From positions 45,045 through 109,044 of the forward strand of contig JBDRLU010000069.1 in the NCBI GenBank assembly GCA_043812795.1: a stretch of DNA of 64,000 bases, read 5' to 3'. How positions within the stretch are numbered: position 1 is the first letter of the stretch; the number at the start of each line of letters is the position of its first letter. Origin of the DNA: JBDRLU01 sp043812795 (GTDB lineage Bacteria; Chloroflexota; Dehalococcoidia; Dehalococcoidales; UBA2162). Under the pieces are notes generated by a model that did no database searches, was not told where the DNA came from, and saw only the letters and a list, made by a program, of their open reading frames with translations. This document shows, piece after piece, positions 8,177 through 17,013 of this stretch. The position numbers were made by a program, and so were the translations under genes.

Positions 8177-8269
8177 TCTTCTTTCGGTTTCTCCTTTACA
8201 AGGCTTTGCACTGCACCTTCGGTTCGTGGTCGTAAGACCAATGAGATATACGTCGGCCGAGATAGGCGG

Positions 8270-9472
8270 CTAATCCTCCTGGCTATCTCCGTTGCTCCGA
8301 GACAAGGAGGGCACCAGTTCGGCGGCATCGGTCAACTTTCGAAGGTTCGCTTCGTTTCTCTCACTGTTGGTCTTGTTCTTTTTAATTAATCCAGGCATTT
8401 TATCATAGTATTTCCATACCTTCTCCACAAAGCTCAACCGGGACACAATAACCGTGATCGTCAACGTAGCAGCTCCATTAGGATAGTCGCCATATCTGAC
8501 GATAGCGTCAGGAACCAACTCACCCATATATTCGGAGAGGTCCTTGACCAGGTTGACATTCATTTCTTTGGTCGGTGCTGATAACAGATAAAGTGCACTG
8601 GACGAATCTTTAGGCTCGCATTTGAGCGATAGGTTGCTGATAGCCTCATCCATGGCGTGTAAGCCTTTGTGGGTTTCAGTAATCTTGTTTCTGAAATGTT
8701 TCCGCCGCCAAAAAGGAAGCTTAATCACCGGCAATTGCGATGAGCCGTAGCCAATTGCCGTCCAGCCGCTCAAAGTCTCAATGATGTCGCCCGCATCCAG
8801 TAGCTTGGCACCGATACGTTTGACCTTTTTCTCCTCACCGGCGCAAAGCAAATCGTAGAATGGAGCGGCGACTAATTTGTTGATGGCACCGATATTATTT
8901 ATGAGAGAGGCGTCCTTCTCGATGTACCGCTGGTTATCAACCAGGAACACTGCGTTCGCTACCGAGTAAGTCCCCTTGAGGCACGTGGCCGTATTATGAA
9001 ACGTCCTGCCATCCGTTTTCTCTTCGTGTTCGAAGGGTAACACAAGAAGGGCGTAGACCGGCCTGTGCTTGAAGCGGTCTTTTATTGCCTGTACCATCAC
9101 CGGTACCGAACCTGAACCGGTGCCGCCGGCAGCACCGGCGATGACCATGAACGCGTCTGCCTCGTATAATTGTTCATGTGACTTTAGAGCGTCTAGAACC
9201 TTGTCGCCGTCTTCCTCAGCTATTTCGGCAGCTAATTCGTTCACCTTACCGACACCATGACCGCTCGTCCGGCGGGCCCCGATTACGATTCTATGCTGGT
9301 AATCAGACCTTATCGCTGACAAGCCGCTCAGGTCAGCGGTGTCTGTGTTTACTGCGAAAGTGTCGATAATCACATTGATTCGACGATGAGAACAAGCCCT
9401 GGAATTCAATCGACAAAACTCGTCGGCAATCCTGCCGCCACACTGTCCAAAACCGATAACCGCTAGTTTCAT
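8270..9472 (-). CDS. CetZ/FtsZ-like tubulin-superfamily GTPase
   Basis: This 400-residue protein has the tubulin-superfamily GTPase pattern. The N-terminus MKLAVIGFGQCGGRIADEF is the T1 nucleotide loop in the form seen in archaeal CetZ rather than FtsZ. The tubulin signature appears as GAAGGTGSGS at 113-122. LLDAGDIIETLSG near 224-236 places Asp226/Asp229 where the T7 catalytic acidic residues would be. There is no FtsZ C-terminal FtsA/ZipA-binding peptide; the tail is polar and acidic. The ATG is preceded by a perfect AAAGGAGGT. It is not next to ftsA or other dcw genes, so a role in shape or another cytoskeletal task is more likely than classical division. Confidence 0.85.
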   Translation of the reverse strand: MKLAVIGFGQCGGRIADEFCRLNSRACSHRRINVIIDTFAVNTDTADLSGLSAIRSDYQHRIVIGARRTSGHGVGKVNELAAEIAEEDGDKVLDALKSHEQLYEADAFMVIAGAAGGTGSGSVPVMVQAIKDRFKHRPVYALLVLPFEHEEKTDGRTFHNTATCLKGTYSVANAVFLVDNQRYIEKDASLINNIGAINKLVAAPFYDLLCAGEEKKVKRIGAKLLDAGDIIETLSGWTAIGYGSSQLPVIKLPFWRRKHFRNKITETHKGLHAMDEAISNLSLKCEPKDSSSALYLLSAPTKEMNVNLVKDLSEYMGELVPDAIVRYGDYPNGAATLTITVIVSRLSFVEKVWKYYDKMPGLIKKNKTNSERNEANLRKLTDAAELVPSLSRSNGDSQED

Positions 9473-9523
9473 TTCTGACCTCCTTTTGAAGACTTAGTCC
9501 TTTCGTTTTATCACGGTTTGGGC

Positions 9524-9592
9524 TTAAGACTCCGGCGCCTTGCGAGAGCCCAGCCACATTTCGCGGCTCTTATCTGGAGTCTTTGTCTGCAT
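9524..9592 (-). CDS. Possible 22-residue peptide upstream of the tubulin-like gene
   Basis: On the minus strand an ATG at 9592 lies six bases after AAAGGAGG, a near-ideal ribosome-binding site. It opens a 22-codon frame (MQTKTPDKSREMWLGSRKAP then Glu-Ser, stop TAA). Alternative starts in the same area give only eight codons. The frame ends 51 bases before the tubulin-like start, which has its own perfect Shine-Dalgarno. It could be a leader peptide or a microprotein. The ribosome-binding site is clear; the product is speculative. Confidence 0.4.
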   Translation of the reverse strand: MQTKTPDKSREMWLGSRKAPES

Positions 9593-9605
9593 CCATCACC
9601 TCCTT

Positions 9606-9627
9606 TTAGCTAACAACCGATAGCTAA
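9606..9627. promoter_or_regulatory. Inverted repeat before the tubulin-like transcription unit
   Basis: TTAGCTA (9606-9612) and TAGCTAA (9621-9627) form a 7-base inverted repeat with an 8-base centre, directly upstream of the AAAGGAGG of the 22-codon frame. It could be an operator or an RNA hairpin in the leader. Confidence 0.3.
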
Positions 9628-9809
9628 AGACTGTAGCTTCTTGTATCTCCTCCACTGAATATCGGCCCTGTTAAGGCAGATATCCCTATATCATTATCCT
9701 GTGTTGATACTGAGATAGGAAGGCTCAAAAGGAGTAAGTCTACCAACCGAAAGGTGAATTGTTTTGAGCTAAAAGGGCAAAATATTATGATTAAAAGAGG
9801 AAAATTGCA

Positions 9810-9838
9810 TTTACAGCCCTGAAGCCCTATGATATAAT
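9810..9838 (+). promoter_or_regulatory. Promoter for rpsO-pnp
   Basis: TTTACA (9810-9815) and TATAAT (9833-9838) are 17 bases apart, with an extended -10 TG at 9830-9831. The leader before the rpsO start is about 54 nt. Confidence 0.75.
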
Positions 9839-9898
9839 TCGTTTATTTCAGGATACTCCATATTTAATAGAGTAGCCCACATCAAGGAAGGTGTAATT

Positions 9899-10162
9899 TT
9901 GGATAAAGAGAAAAAGACAGAAGTCATGAGTACCTATGCCCGGCATGAAGGGGATACTGGCTCAGCCGAGGTACAGATAGCGCTACTTACCGAAAGGATA
10001 AACCAGTTGACCGGACACATGGCGGCCAATCGTCATGACTATCATACGCGGTATGGCTTGATTAGACTGGTCGGACAGAGACGGAAATTACTGGCTTACC
10101 TCAGCCGTGAAGATGTCAGTCGGTATAACGCCCTGATTAGCCGGCTCGGACTGCGTAAGTAA
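9899..10162 (+). CDS. rpsO: 30S ribosomal protein S15
   Basis: S15 binds 16S rRNA early in small-subunit assembly. The 87-residue product has normal length, with the typical HEGDTGSAEVQIALLTERI segment, the internal His-x-His-Asp-Tyr-His-Thr-Arg loop and a C-terminal YNALISRLGLRK. It starts with TTG at 9899 after AAGGAAGGTG. It is the first gene of the rpsO-pnp operon, 23 bases before pnp, an arrangement conserved across bacteria. S15 is known to repress its own mRNA in several bacteria; no such structure was resolved here. Confidence 0.95.
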   Translation: MDKEKKTEVMSTYARHEGDTGSAEVQIALLTERINQLTGHMAANRHDYHTRYGLIRLVGQRRKLLAYLSREDVSRYNALISRLGLRK

Positions 10163-10185
10163 GAACGGAAGAGGTGAAATAACTA

Positions 10186-12384
10186 TTGCCTAATATTCAA
10201 ACTTTTCAACATGAAATAGGCGGCCGGCAACTTATTATCGAGACAGGTAGGTTTGCCGAACAGGCGGATGCCGCAGTCACTGTCCGCTACGGGGATACCC
10301 TCGTTCTGGTCACTCTCGGTATCGGTAAAGAGCCACGCGAAGGCGTGGACTTTCTCCCACTAACTATAGATTATGAAGAAAGGCTCTATGCCGCCGGCAA
10401 GATTCCAGGCGGCTTCATCCGACGGGAAGGCCGTCCGAGCCAGGAGGCAACCCTGGCCAGCCGGCTGACCGACCGGCCTTTGCGTCCGTTACTACCCAAG
10501 CAGTGGCGCCGTGAAATACAGATTATTATCACGGTGCTTTCCGCCGACCAGGAGAACGATGCGGACTTGCTAGCCGTTATCGGCAGTTCGGCGGCCCTAG
10601 CGATGTCAGAAATACCATTCGGCGGTCCGGTAGGCACCGTCCGTGTCGGCTATGTCGACGACCAGTTAATACTGAATCCTACCTTACACCAGCTTGGCGA
10701 TAGCCAGCTTGACCTGGTTGTCGCCAGCACCCGGGATAAAGTCGTTATGCTTGAAGCCGGGGCGGAAGAAGTAAGTGAGGAGATTATTTTCAAGGCAATC
10801 CAGTTCGGTCACGAGGCCAATAAGGCTATCATCGAACTGCAGGAGCAGCTTCAGCAGGCCTGCGGCAAAGCCAAAGCCGAGGTCCCGGTCAGCCAGATTA
10901 ATCCGGAAGTGACGAGCGCCGTCTCGCCCCTCATTGATGAGAAACTGGCATCAGCGGTGAGCTTATCTAACAAGGCACAGCGCGACGAAAAGCTCACCGA
11001 ACTCCAGAATGAGCTCATCGAGCGTTTCGGGGAATCACTACCGGCCAAAGACATACTGTCTGTCCTCGACATGAGAATCAAGGCTGAGATAAGGAACAGT
11101 ATTCTGGACAAGGGACAGCGGGTCAGCGGCCGGAAACTGGACGAGATACGCCCGTTGAGTTGCGAGGTCCGTTTGTTGCCGCGAACTCACGGTTCGGGCC
11201 TGTTTACCCGCGGGCAGACTCAGGTACTGACCATTACCACCCTGGGTTCGATGCGGGAAGTACAGCAGCTCGACGGCCTTGGCATCGAGGAGACCAAACG
11301 GTTTATGCATCATTACAATATGCCGCCGTTTTCCACCGGTGAAGTAAAACGTATCGGTACCCCCGGGCGCCGCGAAATCGGGCACGGGGCACTGGTCGAG
11401 CGTTCTCTTGAGCCGGTATTACCCGAAGAGAAGGCATTCCCCTATACGATTCGTCTTGTCTCCGAAGTACTTAGCTCAAGTGGGAGTACTTCGATGGCGA
11501 GCGTCTGCGCCAGCAGCTTGTCTTTGATGGATGCCGGCGTGCCGATAACCTCTCCAGTCGCCGGGATAGCTATGGGACTCGTTACCGATGACGCCGGCAG
11601 ATACACTGTGCTGACGGACATTGAGGGTATCGAAGACAACTATGGGGACATGGACTTTAAGGTGGCCGGTACCCGTGATGGTGTCACCGGGGTCCAGATG
11701 GATACTAAAATCAAGGGCCTGACCATGGAAATCGTCGAAAAAACACTGGCTCAGGCCAGAGAAGCTCGCCTCTTTATCCTGGATGTCATGCAACAAACAA
11801 TCAGCGGCAGCCGCACCGAACTCAGCCAATATGCCCCCCGAATGTACCGGATAACCATCCCGCAGGAAAAAATCGGCGCGGTTATCGGCCCCGGCGGCAA
11901 GACAATTCGGTCGATAATCGAGGAGACAAAAACGACTATTGATATCGAAGATGATGGTACCGTTCTGGTTGGTTCCACGGATGAGACGGCTGCCCGCCGT
12001 GCCATCGGCATTATCGAGAATATGACTAAAGAGGTGGAAGTCGGTGCCATCTATACCGGGAAAGTAACCCGCCTTTTTAATTTCGGGGCTATGGTCGAGA
12101 TTTTGCCGGGGAAAGAAGGCCTGGTTCATATCAGCGAGCTGGCCGACTATCACGTCGCCAGTGTCGAAGACGTTGTCGATGTCGGCGATGAGGTTATGGT
12201 TAAGGTAATCAACATTGATAACCAGGGAAGAATAAACCTGTCGCGGCGAGCGGTGCTGGGCAAAGGGTCCGAATCAACAGCCGAGAGAAGTGCCGCACCG
12301 GAGCGTTCGCCACATGGTGGCCGGCCGCAGCGTGACGAACGCGAACATAATTCACGTCCCTACCATGACCGCCGGCCCCGGTAA
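10186..12384 (+). CDS. pnp: Polyribonucleotide nucleotidyltransferase (PNPase)
   Basis: PNPase degrades RNA 3' to 5' with phosphate and takes part in mRNA turnover. The 732-residue product shows two RNase PH-like domains (about residues 5-140 and 315-550), a linking helical domain, a KH domain from about residue 557 (IGAVIGPGGKTIRSIIEETK) and an S1 domain from about 624 (YTGKVTRLFNFGAMVEILPG). Catalytic-domain motifs such as FLPLTIDYEERLYAAGKIPG and KVAGTRDGVTGVQMD are intact. The tail after S1 is basic and Arg/His-rich. It starts with TTG at 10186, after AAGAGGTG. A low-efficiency start codon is shared with rpsO. Confidence 0.96.
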   Translation: MPNIQTFQHEIGGRQLIIETGRFAEQADAAVTVRYGDTLVLVTLGIGKEPREGVDFLPLTIDYEERLYAAGKIPGGFIRREGRPSQEATLASRLTDRPLRPLLPKQWRREIQIIITVLSADQENDADLLAVIGSSAALAMSEIPFGGPVGTVRVGYVDDQLILNPTLHQLGDSQLDLVVASTRDKVVMLEAGAEEVSEEIIFKAIQFGHEANKAIIELQEQLQQACGKAKAEVPVSQINPEVTSAVSPLIDEKLASAVSLSNKAQRDEKLTELQNELIERFGESLPAKDILSVLDMRIKAEIRNSILDKGQRVSGRKLDEIRPLSCEVRLLPRTHGSGLFTRGQTQVLTITTLGSMREVQQLDGLGIEETKRFMHHYNMPPFSTGEVKRIGTPGRREIGHGALVERSLEPVLPEEKAFPYTIRLVSEVLSSSGSTSMASVCASSLSLMDAGVPITSPVAGIAMGLVTDDAGRYTVLTDIEGIEDNYGDMDFKVAGTRDGVTGVQMDTKIKGLTMEIVEKTLAQAREARLFILDVMQQTISGSRTELSQYAPRMYRITIPQEKIGAVIGPGGKTIRSIIEETKTTIDIEDDGTVLVGSTDETAARRAIGIIENMTKEVEVGAIYTGKVTRLFNFGAMVEILPGKEGLVHISELADYHVASVEDVVDVGDEVMVKVINIDNQGRINLSRRAVLGKGSESTAERSAAPERSPHGGRPQRDEREHNSRPYHDRRPR

Positions 12385-12456
12385 AGGATGACCAAAAGAA
12401 CAGAATACGGGGGAAATTATATCCGGATTTCCCAATAGACTTTCAGGAGTCGGGTA

Positions 12457-13251
12457 GTGCCGCCAATAAACGTAGTCATCAACGGAGCACTCGGTAAGAT
12501 GGGACGGGAAATGACCAATGCCCTCTGCCGTGAGCCAGAAATAAAAATAGTGGGTGCCGTCGAGCTAAAAGCTACTGAAGACTCCTTGCCCTTACCCGAT
12601 GGGTCGGGTAAAGTCCCTCTCTCGGCTGATTTGGAAGCCGTACTAGCTTTGTGCCAGGCTGATGTACTGGTTGATTTTTCGGTGGCTAAGGCAACGATGC
12701 CGGCGGCCCGCATCGCCGCCAAACACCAGGTCAATCTGGTCATCGGGACGACCGGTCTGACCAGCGATGATATCGACGAGATTGGGCGATTAGCCACCAC
12801 CAATAAGATTGGCGCGGTCGTGGCGCCGAACTTTGCCCTGGGGGCTATTTTGATGATGCACCTGGCTAAAATAGCCGCCAAATATCTGGATTATGCTGAA
12901 ATTATTGAGCTCCATCACCACCTGAAAGCCGATGCACCTTCAGGTACGGCTATCGCCACAGCGAAGGCCATGTCCCAATCTAAAGGTAAGCCATTTTCCG
13001 AGCCGCCGAGCAATGCCCAGGCTTTTCCCAGTCGTGGTGATTGCGTGGAGGGTATTACCATTCATAGCGTGCGTCTGCCCGGTTTGATGGCCCACCAGGA
13101 GGTAATCTTGGGAACGCTCGGTCAGACCCTGAGCATACGGCATGACACCATAAACCGGGAATGTTACGTGCCGGGAGTCTTACTTGCCATCAAGGAAGTG
13201 ATGAAACACCAGGGGCTAATCTTTGGCCTGGATGCTCTACTCGGTTTGTAG
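12457..13251 (+). CDS. dapB: 4-hydroxy-tetrahydrodipicolinate reductase
   Basis: DapB reduces hydroxytetrahydrodipicolinate with NAD(P)H in lysine and diaminopimelate synthesis. The 264-residue protein has the N-terminal Rossmann motif INGALGKMGREM, the VDFSVAKAT segment, and the substrate-site motif HHHLKADAPSGTA near residue 152 with the catalytic His and Lys. It starts with GTG at 12457 after CAGGAG. It opens the dapB-asd-dapA group; asd begins 9 bases later. Confidence 0.95.
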   Translation: MPPINVVINGALGKMGREMTNALCREPEIKIVGAVELKATEDSLPLPDGSGKVPLSADLEAVLALCQADVLVDFSVAKATMPAARIAAKHQVNLVIGTTGLTSDDIDEIGRLATTNKIGAVVAPNFALGAILMMHLAKIAAKYLDYAEIIELHHHLKADAPSGTAIATAKAMSQSKGKPFSEPPSNAQAFPSRGDCVEGITIHSVRLPGLMAHQEVILGTLGQTLSIRHDTINRECYVPGVLLAIKEVMKHQGLIFGLDALLGL

Positions 13252-13260
13252 GAGGTGGTG

Positions 13261-14334
13261 ATGAAAGGCTATCGAGTAGCCATAGTTGGTGCTACCAGCC
13301 TGGTCGGACAGGAGCTTATCAAAGTCCTTGAGCAGCGTAACTTTCCGGTGGAGTCAATTAGCCTGCTGGCGTCGGACCGTTCCGCAGGCAGGAAGATGTT
13401 TGTCGCCCACCAGGAAACGGAAGTCAAAGAGACCACTCCGGAGTCTTTTCGCGAAATAGACCTCGCCTTTTTCTCGGCCGGAGCCGAAACGAGCCGGTAT
13501 TTTTCACCAATCGCCGCTCAATCAGGAGCCGTGGTCATTGATACCAGCCCTGTTTTTAGAGCGGAGCCAACTATACCGCTGGTCGTCCCCGAGGTGAACC
13601 CGGAAGACATGAAGGAGCATAAGGGGATTGTGGCCAGTCCTAATTGCCTCAGTATCCAGATGGCCATGGCGTTATACCCGTTGCATAAAGTCAACCCTGT
13701 GGGGCACGTTGTTGTCTCGACTTATCAATCGGTCTCGAGCACGGGGGTGGCCGCTGTGGAGGAACTCACCAACCAGGCCAAGCTGGTGCTGGAAGGGCAG
13801 AATGTCAACCCGCACGTTTACCCCCACCAGATAGCCTTTAATTTGCTGCCCGAAATAGATGTTTTCCTGGATAATGGCTACACTAAAGAAGAGTGGAAAG
13901 TAACCGAGGAAACCAAAAAGATAATGCATGCCAGCGACATGTCTATTTCGGCGACTTGCGTGCGGGTGCCGGTGTTCGTTGGTCACAGTGAGGCGATACA
14001 CGTCGAGTTCACTCATCCGATGACTAGAGAAGATGCCCGGCGTATTCTCGCCCAGGCGCCCGGGGTTAAAGTGCTGGATGACCCGGTGGTTAGTCTCTAT
14101 CCCCAGCCTTGGTCAGCCACCGGTACCGACGAAGTCTTCGTCGGTCGTATTCGCCAGGATGCTTCTCACCCGCGCGGTCTGGCGATGTGGATTGTGACGG
14201 ATAACATGCGTAAGGGAAGCGCCCTGAACGTAGTGCAAATCGCTGAAGAAATGGCCAAAAGAGATTGGCTTCATGGGAGAGGGAAAAATGAAAAAAATAG
14301 GACGACTGCTGACCGCCATGATAACCCCCTTTGA
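13261..14334 (+). CDS. asd: Aspartate-semialdehyde dehydrogenase
   Basis: Asd converts aspartyl phosphate to aspartate semialdehyde, the branch-point substrate of DapA. The 357-residue protein has the N-terminal VGATSLVGQELIKVL nucleotide loop and the catalytic cysteine in ASPNC (Cys129). SATCVRVPVFVGHSEAIHVE is the usual substrate-binding and dimer segment with its His. The ATG at 13261 is chosen over two in-frame GTG codons just upstream, since those lie inside the GGAGGTG ribosome-binding site. The 3' end overlaps dapA by 47 bases in another frame, so translation is probably coupled. Confidence 0.95.
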   Translation: MKGYRVAIVGATSLVGQELIKVLEQRNFPVESISLLASDRSAGRKMFVAHQETEVKETTPESFREIDLAFFSAGAETSRYFSPIAAQSGAVVIDTSPVFRAEPTIPLVVPEVNPEDMKEHKGIVASPNCLSIQMAMALYPLHKVNPVGHVVVSTYQSVSSTGVAAVEELTNQAKLVLEGQNVNPHVYPHQIAFNLLPEIDVFLDNGYTKEEWKVTEETKKIMHASDMSISATCVRVPVFVGHSEAIHVEFTHPMTREDARRILAQAPGVKVLDDPVVSLYPQPWSATGTDEVFVGRIRQDASHPRGLAMWIVTDNMRKGSALNVVQIAEEMAKRDWLHGRGKNEKNRTTADRHDNPL

Positions 14335-15217
14335 TGAAAAGGGGGCGGTGGACTACGAACAAGCCAAAAAGCTGGCACGGGCTTTACTCGATTCAGGGAG
14401 CGAGGGCGTGCTGGTGGTAGGGACTACCGGCGAATCGCCCACGCTTATCCGTACGGAAGAGGTACGTCTCTTCCGGGAGATAAAAAAGGTTGTTGCTGGC
14501 CGTGGGGCGGTCATTGCCGGGACGGGCAGTAACAGTACCGCCGAAGCTGTAGAAGCCACCAGAGAAGCCGAACGTGCTGGTGTGGATGCCTGTTTGCTGG
14601 TCGTACCTTATTACAACAAACCGACCCAGGAAGGCTTGTACCAGCATTTCAAAACAATTGCCGATAGTACCACCCTGCCCTGCATCCTGTATAACGTGCC
14701 TTCCCGTACTGTGACCAGTCTGAGTGCCGAGACCGTCATCAAGCTCAGCCGGATAGACAATATCATCGGTATCAAAGAAGCCAGCGGCAACCTGGAACAA
14801 ATCGCCCGGATAATCAGTGGGGCAAAGAAAGACTTTCTGGTCTGGAGCGGCAATGACGGCGATACTCTGCCGATACTGGCCATCGGTGGCTATGGCGTGA
14901 TTAGTGTTGCCTCACATCTCGTCGGCAACCAGATTAGCGAAATGATTTATAGCTTCATTAATGGGCGGGTCAACGAAGCTGCCCGGATGCACCGGAGCTT
15001 GATGCCCATATTTAGTGCCATGTTTGTTGTCTCTAATCCCATCCCGGTAAAGTATGCCCTCAACCAGGTCGGTTTTCGCGTCGGCTCTCCCCGCCCGCCG
15101 CTCTGCGAGCCCGATGAAAAATCAGCGGCCGTTATCCGGGAGACGCTTAAGCAATATAAAATCGACCTGCCTCTGCCGGTAAGCCGCAAGAAGGCGGCCG
15201 TTAAGAAGCGGGCCTGA
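14288..15217 (+). CDS. dapA: 4-hydroxy-tetrahydrodipicolinate synthase
   Basis: DapA condenses pyruvate with aspartate semialdehyde. The 309-residue protein keeps GTTGESPTL (carboxylate binding), the catalytic Tyr in YNVPSRT and the Schiff-base Lys163 in GIKEASGNL. The C-terminus is extended and basic (SRKKAAVKKRA). The ATG at 14288 follows GAGAGGGA inside the end of asd; an earlier in-frame ATG at 14273 lacks a signal. The product feeds DapB, so three successive activities of the pathway lie together. Confidence 0.95.
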   Translation: MKKIGRLLTAMITPFDEKGAVDYEQAKKLARALLDSGSEGVLVVGTTGESPTLIRTEEVRLFREIKKVVAGRGAVIAGTGSNSTAEAVEATREAERAGVDACLLVVPYYNKPTQEGLYQHFKTIADSTTLPCILYNVPSRTVTSLSAETVIKLSRIDNIIGIKEASGNLEQIARIISGAKKDFLVWSGNDGDTLPILAIGGYGVISVASHLVGNQISEMIYSFINGRVNEAARMHRSLMPIFSAMFVVSNPIPVKYALNQVGFRVGSPRPPLCEPDEKSAAVIRETLKQYKIDLPLPVSRKKAAVKKRA

Positions 15218-15222
15218 CCCTC

Positions 15223-15678
15223 TTAAAAATAAAGACTAAAGCTATGGGCAGAGATAGTGAAGCCCAAGGAACGATAGAATTCGTGCGCTTCGTGACGCTT
15301 AATGTTACTACTCAAGCTAATTTTGTAGCAGCCTGCTTTGCTTGCCTGTTCCACCGCGTAGTCCATTAGCTTCTTGCCTAAACCTTGTCCTTGGTATCTG
15401 TGGTCAACGACTACATTCTCCACCACTGCCCACGGTAAACCGCCATGGGCCAGATTAGGCGCGATGAGAAGCTCCAGTGTCCCCACGACTACGCCCTCAT
15501 GCTCAACAACGACAAGCTGGTAGCCGGGCATGGCCTTGATTTCAGCAAAAACCCGGCGATAATCGTCTGGAGAAGGAGACCGTTGCTCTTCCGCCGGAGC
15601 GGTGGTAATCGCCAGTTCCCGGTAAAGTTCAATAATGCGGGGGATATCTGCCTCTCTTGCCAGTCGGACTATAGCCAT
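15223..15678 (-). CDS. GNAT-family N-acetyltransferase
   Basis: This 151-residue GCN5-like acetyltransferase should move acetyl from acetyl-CoA to an amine. The central block VVENVVVDHRYQGQGLGKKL holds the acetyl-CoA pyrophosphate loop (Arg/Gln-x-x-Gly-x-Gly/Ala). It is followed by a helix, then HEAHEFYRSLGF, the typical motif B ending. CTGGAG precedes the ATG. It converges with dapA (5 bases apart) and lies downstream of purA on the minus strand. The substrate is unknown. Confidence 0.87.
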   Translation of the reverse strand: MAIVRLAREADIPRIIELYRELAITTAPAEEQRSPSPDDYRRVFAEIKAMPGYQLVVVEHEGVVVGTLELLIAPNLAHGGLPWAVVENVVVDHRYQGQGLGKKLMDYAVEQASKAGCYKISLSSNIKRHEAHEFYRSLGFTISAHSFSLYF

Positions 15679-15711
15679 TTTTAACTCCAGGTCGAAACTT
15701 CCGGCATCAGA

Positions 15712-17013
15712 CTATGGCTTGAGCTGGCTGAAAACAGCTTTACGCTCAATAGTCTGTTCGCGCTCCGCCCCAACCGAGATAATGCTGACCGGGCAACCGG
15801 CCAACTCTTCTAATCTGGACACATACTGGCGGGCTTGTGGCGGTAACTGTTCGAAGTTACGGATATCGCTGGTTGGCGTCTGCCAGCCGGGTAGCTCTTC
15901 ATAGACCGGCTGGCACTTGCCTAGAGCGGTGATACTGGCGGGAAAATTATCGACCGTTTTGCCCTCCAACTTGTAGCTCACGCATATTTTCAGCCGTGGT
16001 AACGAATCGAGGATGTCCAACCGGGTAAGAGCGATGTCCGTGTAGCCATTTACCCGGGTGCTAAAACGGCCGGCAACGGCATCGAACCAGCCGCAGCGAC
16101 GCGGCCGGCCGGTCGTGGCGCCGTACTCCTGAGCGCGTTCCCGGATTAAATCGCCCGTGGCATCGGTAAGTTCCGTCGGCATCGGCCCGCCGCCGACTCG
16201 AGTGCAATAAGCCTTGAATACGCCGACGATGGCGTTTATCTTGGTCGGTCCGATACCGGCACCGACGCAGCCTCCGCCCGCCAGCGGTGAGGAGGAAGTA
16301 GTATAAGGATAAGTGCCGAAGTCAACATCCAGCAAGGTTCCCTGTGCCCCTTCCAGAAGCACCGGCTCCCCTTTGCTCACCGCTTCCTCAATCATGACCG
16401 TTGTCTCACGGATGTGGGGGGCGAGGCGGTCGGCATACCGGCAATATTTGTTGTAGACCCCATCGAGTGAGAGCGGGGTTGCCCCATAAACTTTGGTTAT
16501 AATGTTATTCTTACCCTCGAGAACCTGGTGCAGCCGTTCCCGGAAAGCGTCTCTTTCTAACAGGTCGCCCGCCCGGATACCCTGACGGGCTGTTTTATCG
16601 GCAAAGGCCGGACCGATACCCCGGCCGGTGGTGCCCAGTGCCCCGCCGCCCCTAGACTTCTCTTCCAGGCCGTCGAGGAGGACGTGGTACGGCATAATCA
16701 GGTGGGCGCGGTCGCTGATAAAAAGCCGGCTGGTATCTACACCACGCTCTTTCACCTGGTCGATTTCGCCCAGGAGTACCTCGGGATTAATGGCAACACC
16801 GTTACCGATGATGCAGGTCGTATGGGGATAAAAAATGCCTGAGGGAACGAGATGTAGTTTGAACTCGCCATAGTGGTTAATGACCGTATGGCCGGCATTA
16901 TCGCCTCCGGAAAAGCGTACCACCAGCCTGGCCCTTTCGGCCAGCATGTCAACCACCTTGCCTTTCCCCTCATCACCCCATTGAGCTCCGACGGCTGCAA
17001 CGACTGACATCAT
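15712..17013 (-). CDS. purA: Adenylosuccinate synthetase
   Basis: PurA joins IMP and aspartate with GTP in AMP synthesis. The 433-residue protein shows QWGDEGKGK (P-loop), the catalytic His in NAGHTV, GRGIGPAFADK, LLEGAQGTLLDVDFGTYPYT, and the C-terminal GTP-binding segment. Two adjacent ATG codons (17013 and 17010) follow GGGAGGG; the second has the better spacing. The start overlaps the stop of the phospholipid phosphotransferase gene, so the two are likely cotranscribed from the inositol-lipid promoter. Confidence 0.96.
   Translation of the reverse strand: MMSVVAAVGAQWGDEGKGKVVDMLAERARLVVRFSGGDNAGHTVINHYGEFKLHLVPSGIFYPHTTCIIGNGVAINPEVLLGEIDQVKERGVDTSRLFISDRAHLIMPYHVLLDGLEEKSRGGGALGTTGRGIGPAFADKTARQGIRAGDLLERDAFRERLHQVLEGKNNIITKVYGATPLSLDGVYNKYCRYADRLAPHIRETTVMIEEAVSKGEPVLLEGAQGTLLDVDFGTYPYTTSSSPLAGGGCVGAGIGPTKINAIVGVFKAYCTRVGGGPMPTELTDATGDLIRERAQEYGATTGRPRRCGWFDAVAGRFSTRVNGYTDIALTRLDILDSLPRLKICVSYKLEGKTVDNFPASITALGKCQPVYEELPGWQTPTSDIRNFEQLPPQARQYVSRLEELAGCPVSIISVGAEREQTIERKAVFSQLKP

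Noticed and set aside
11476..12153. Long (225-codon) frame antisense to pnp
   Set aside because: It is the mirror of a strongly conserved gene; GC-rich third positions give long antisense frames here.
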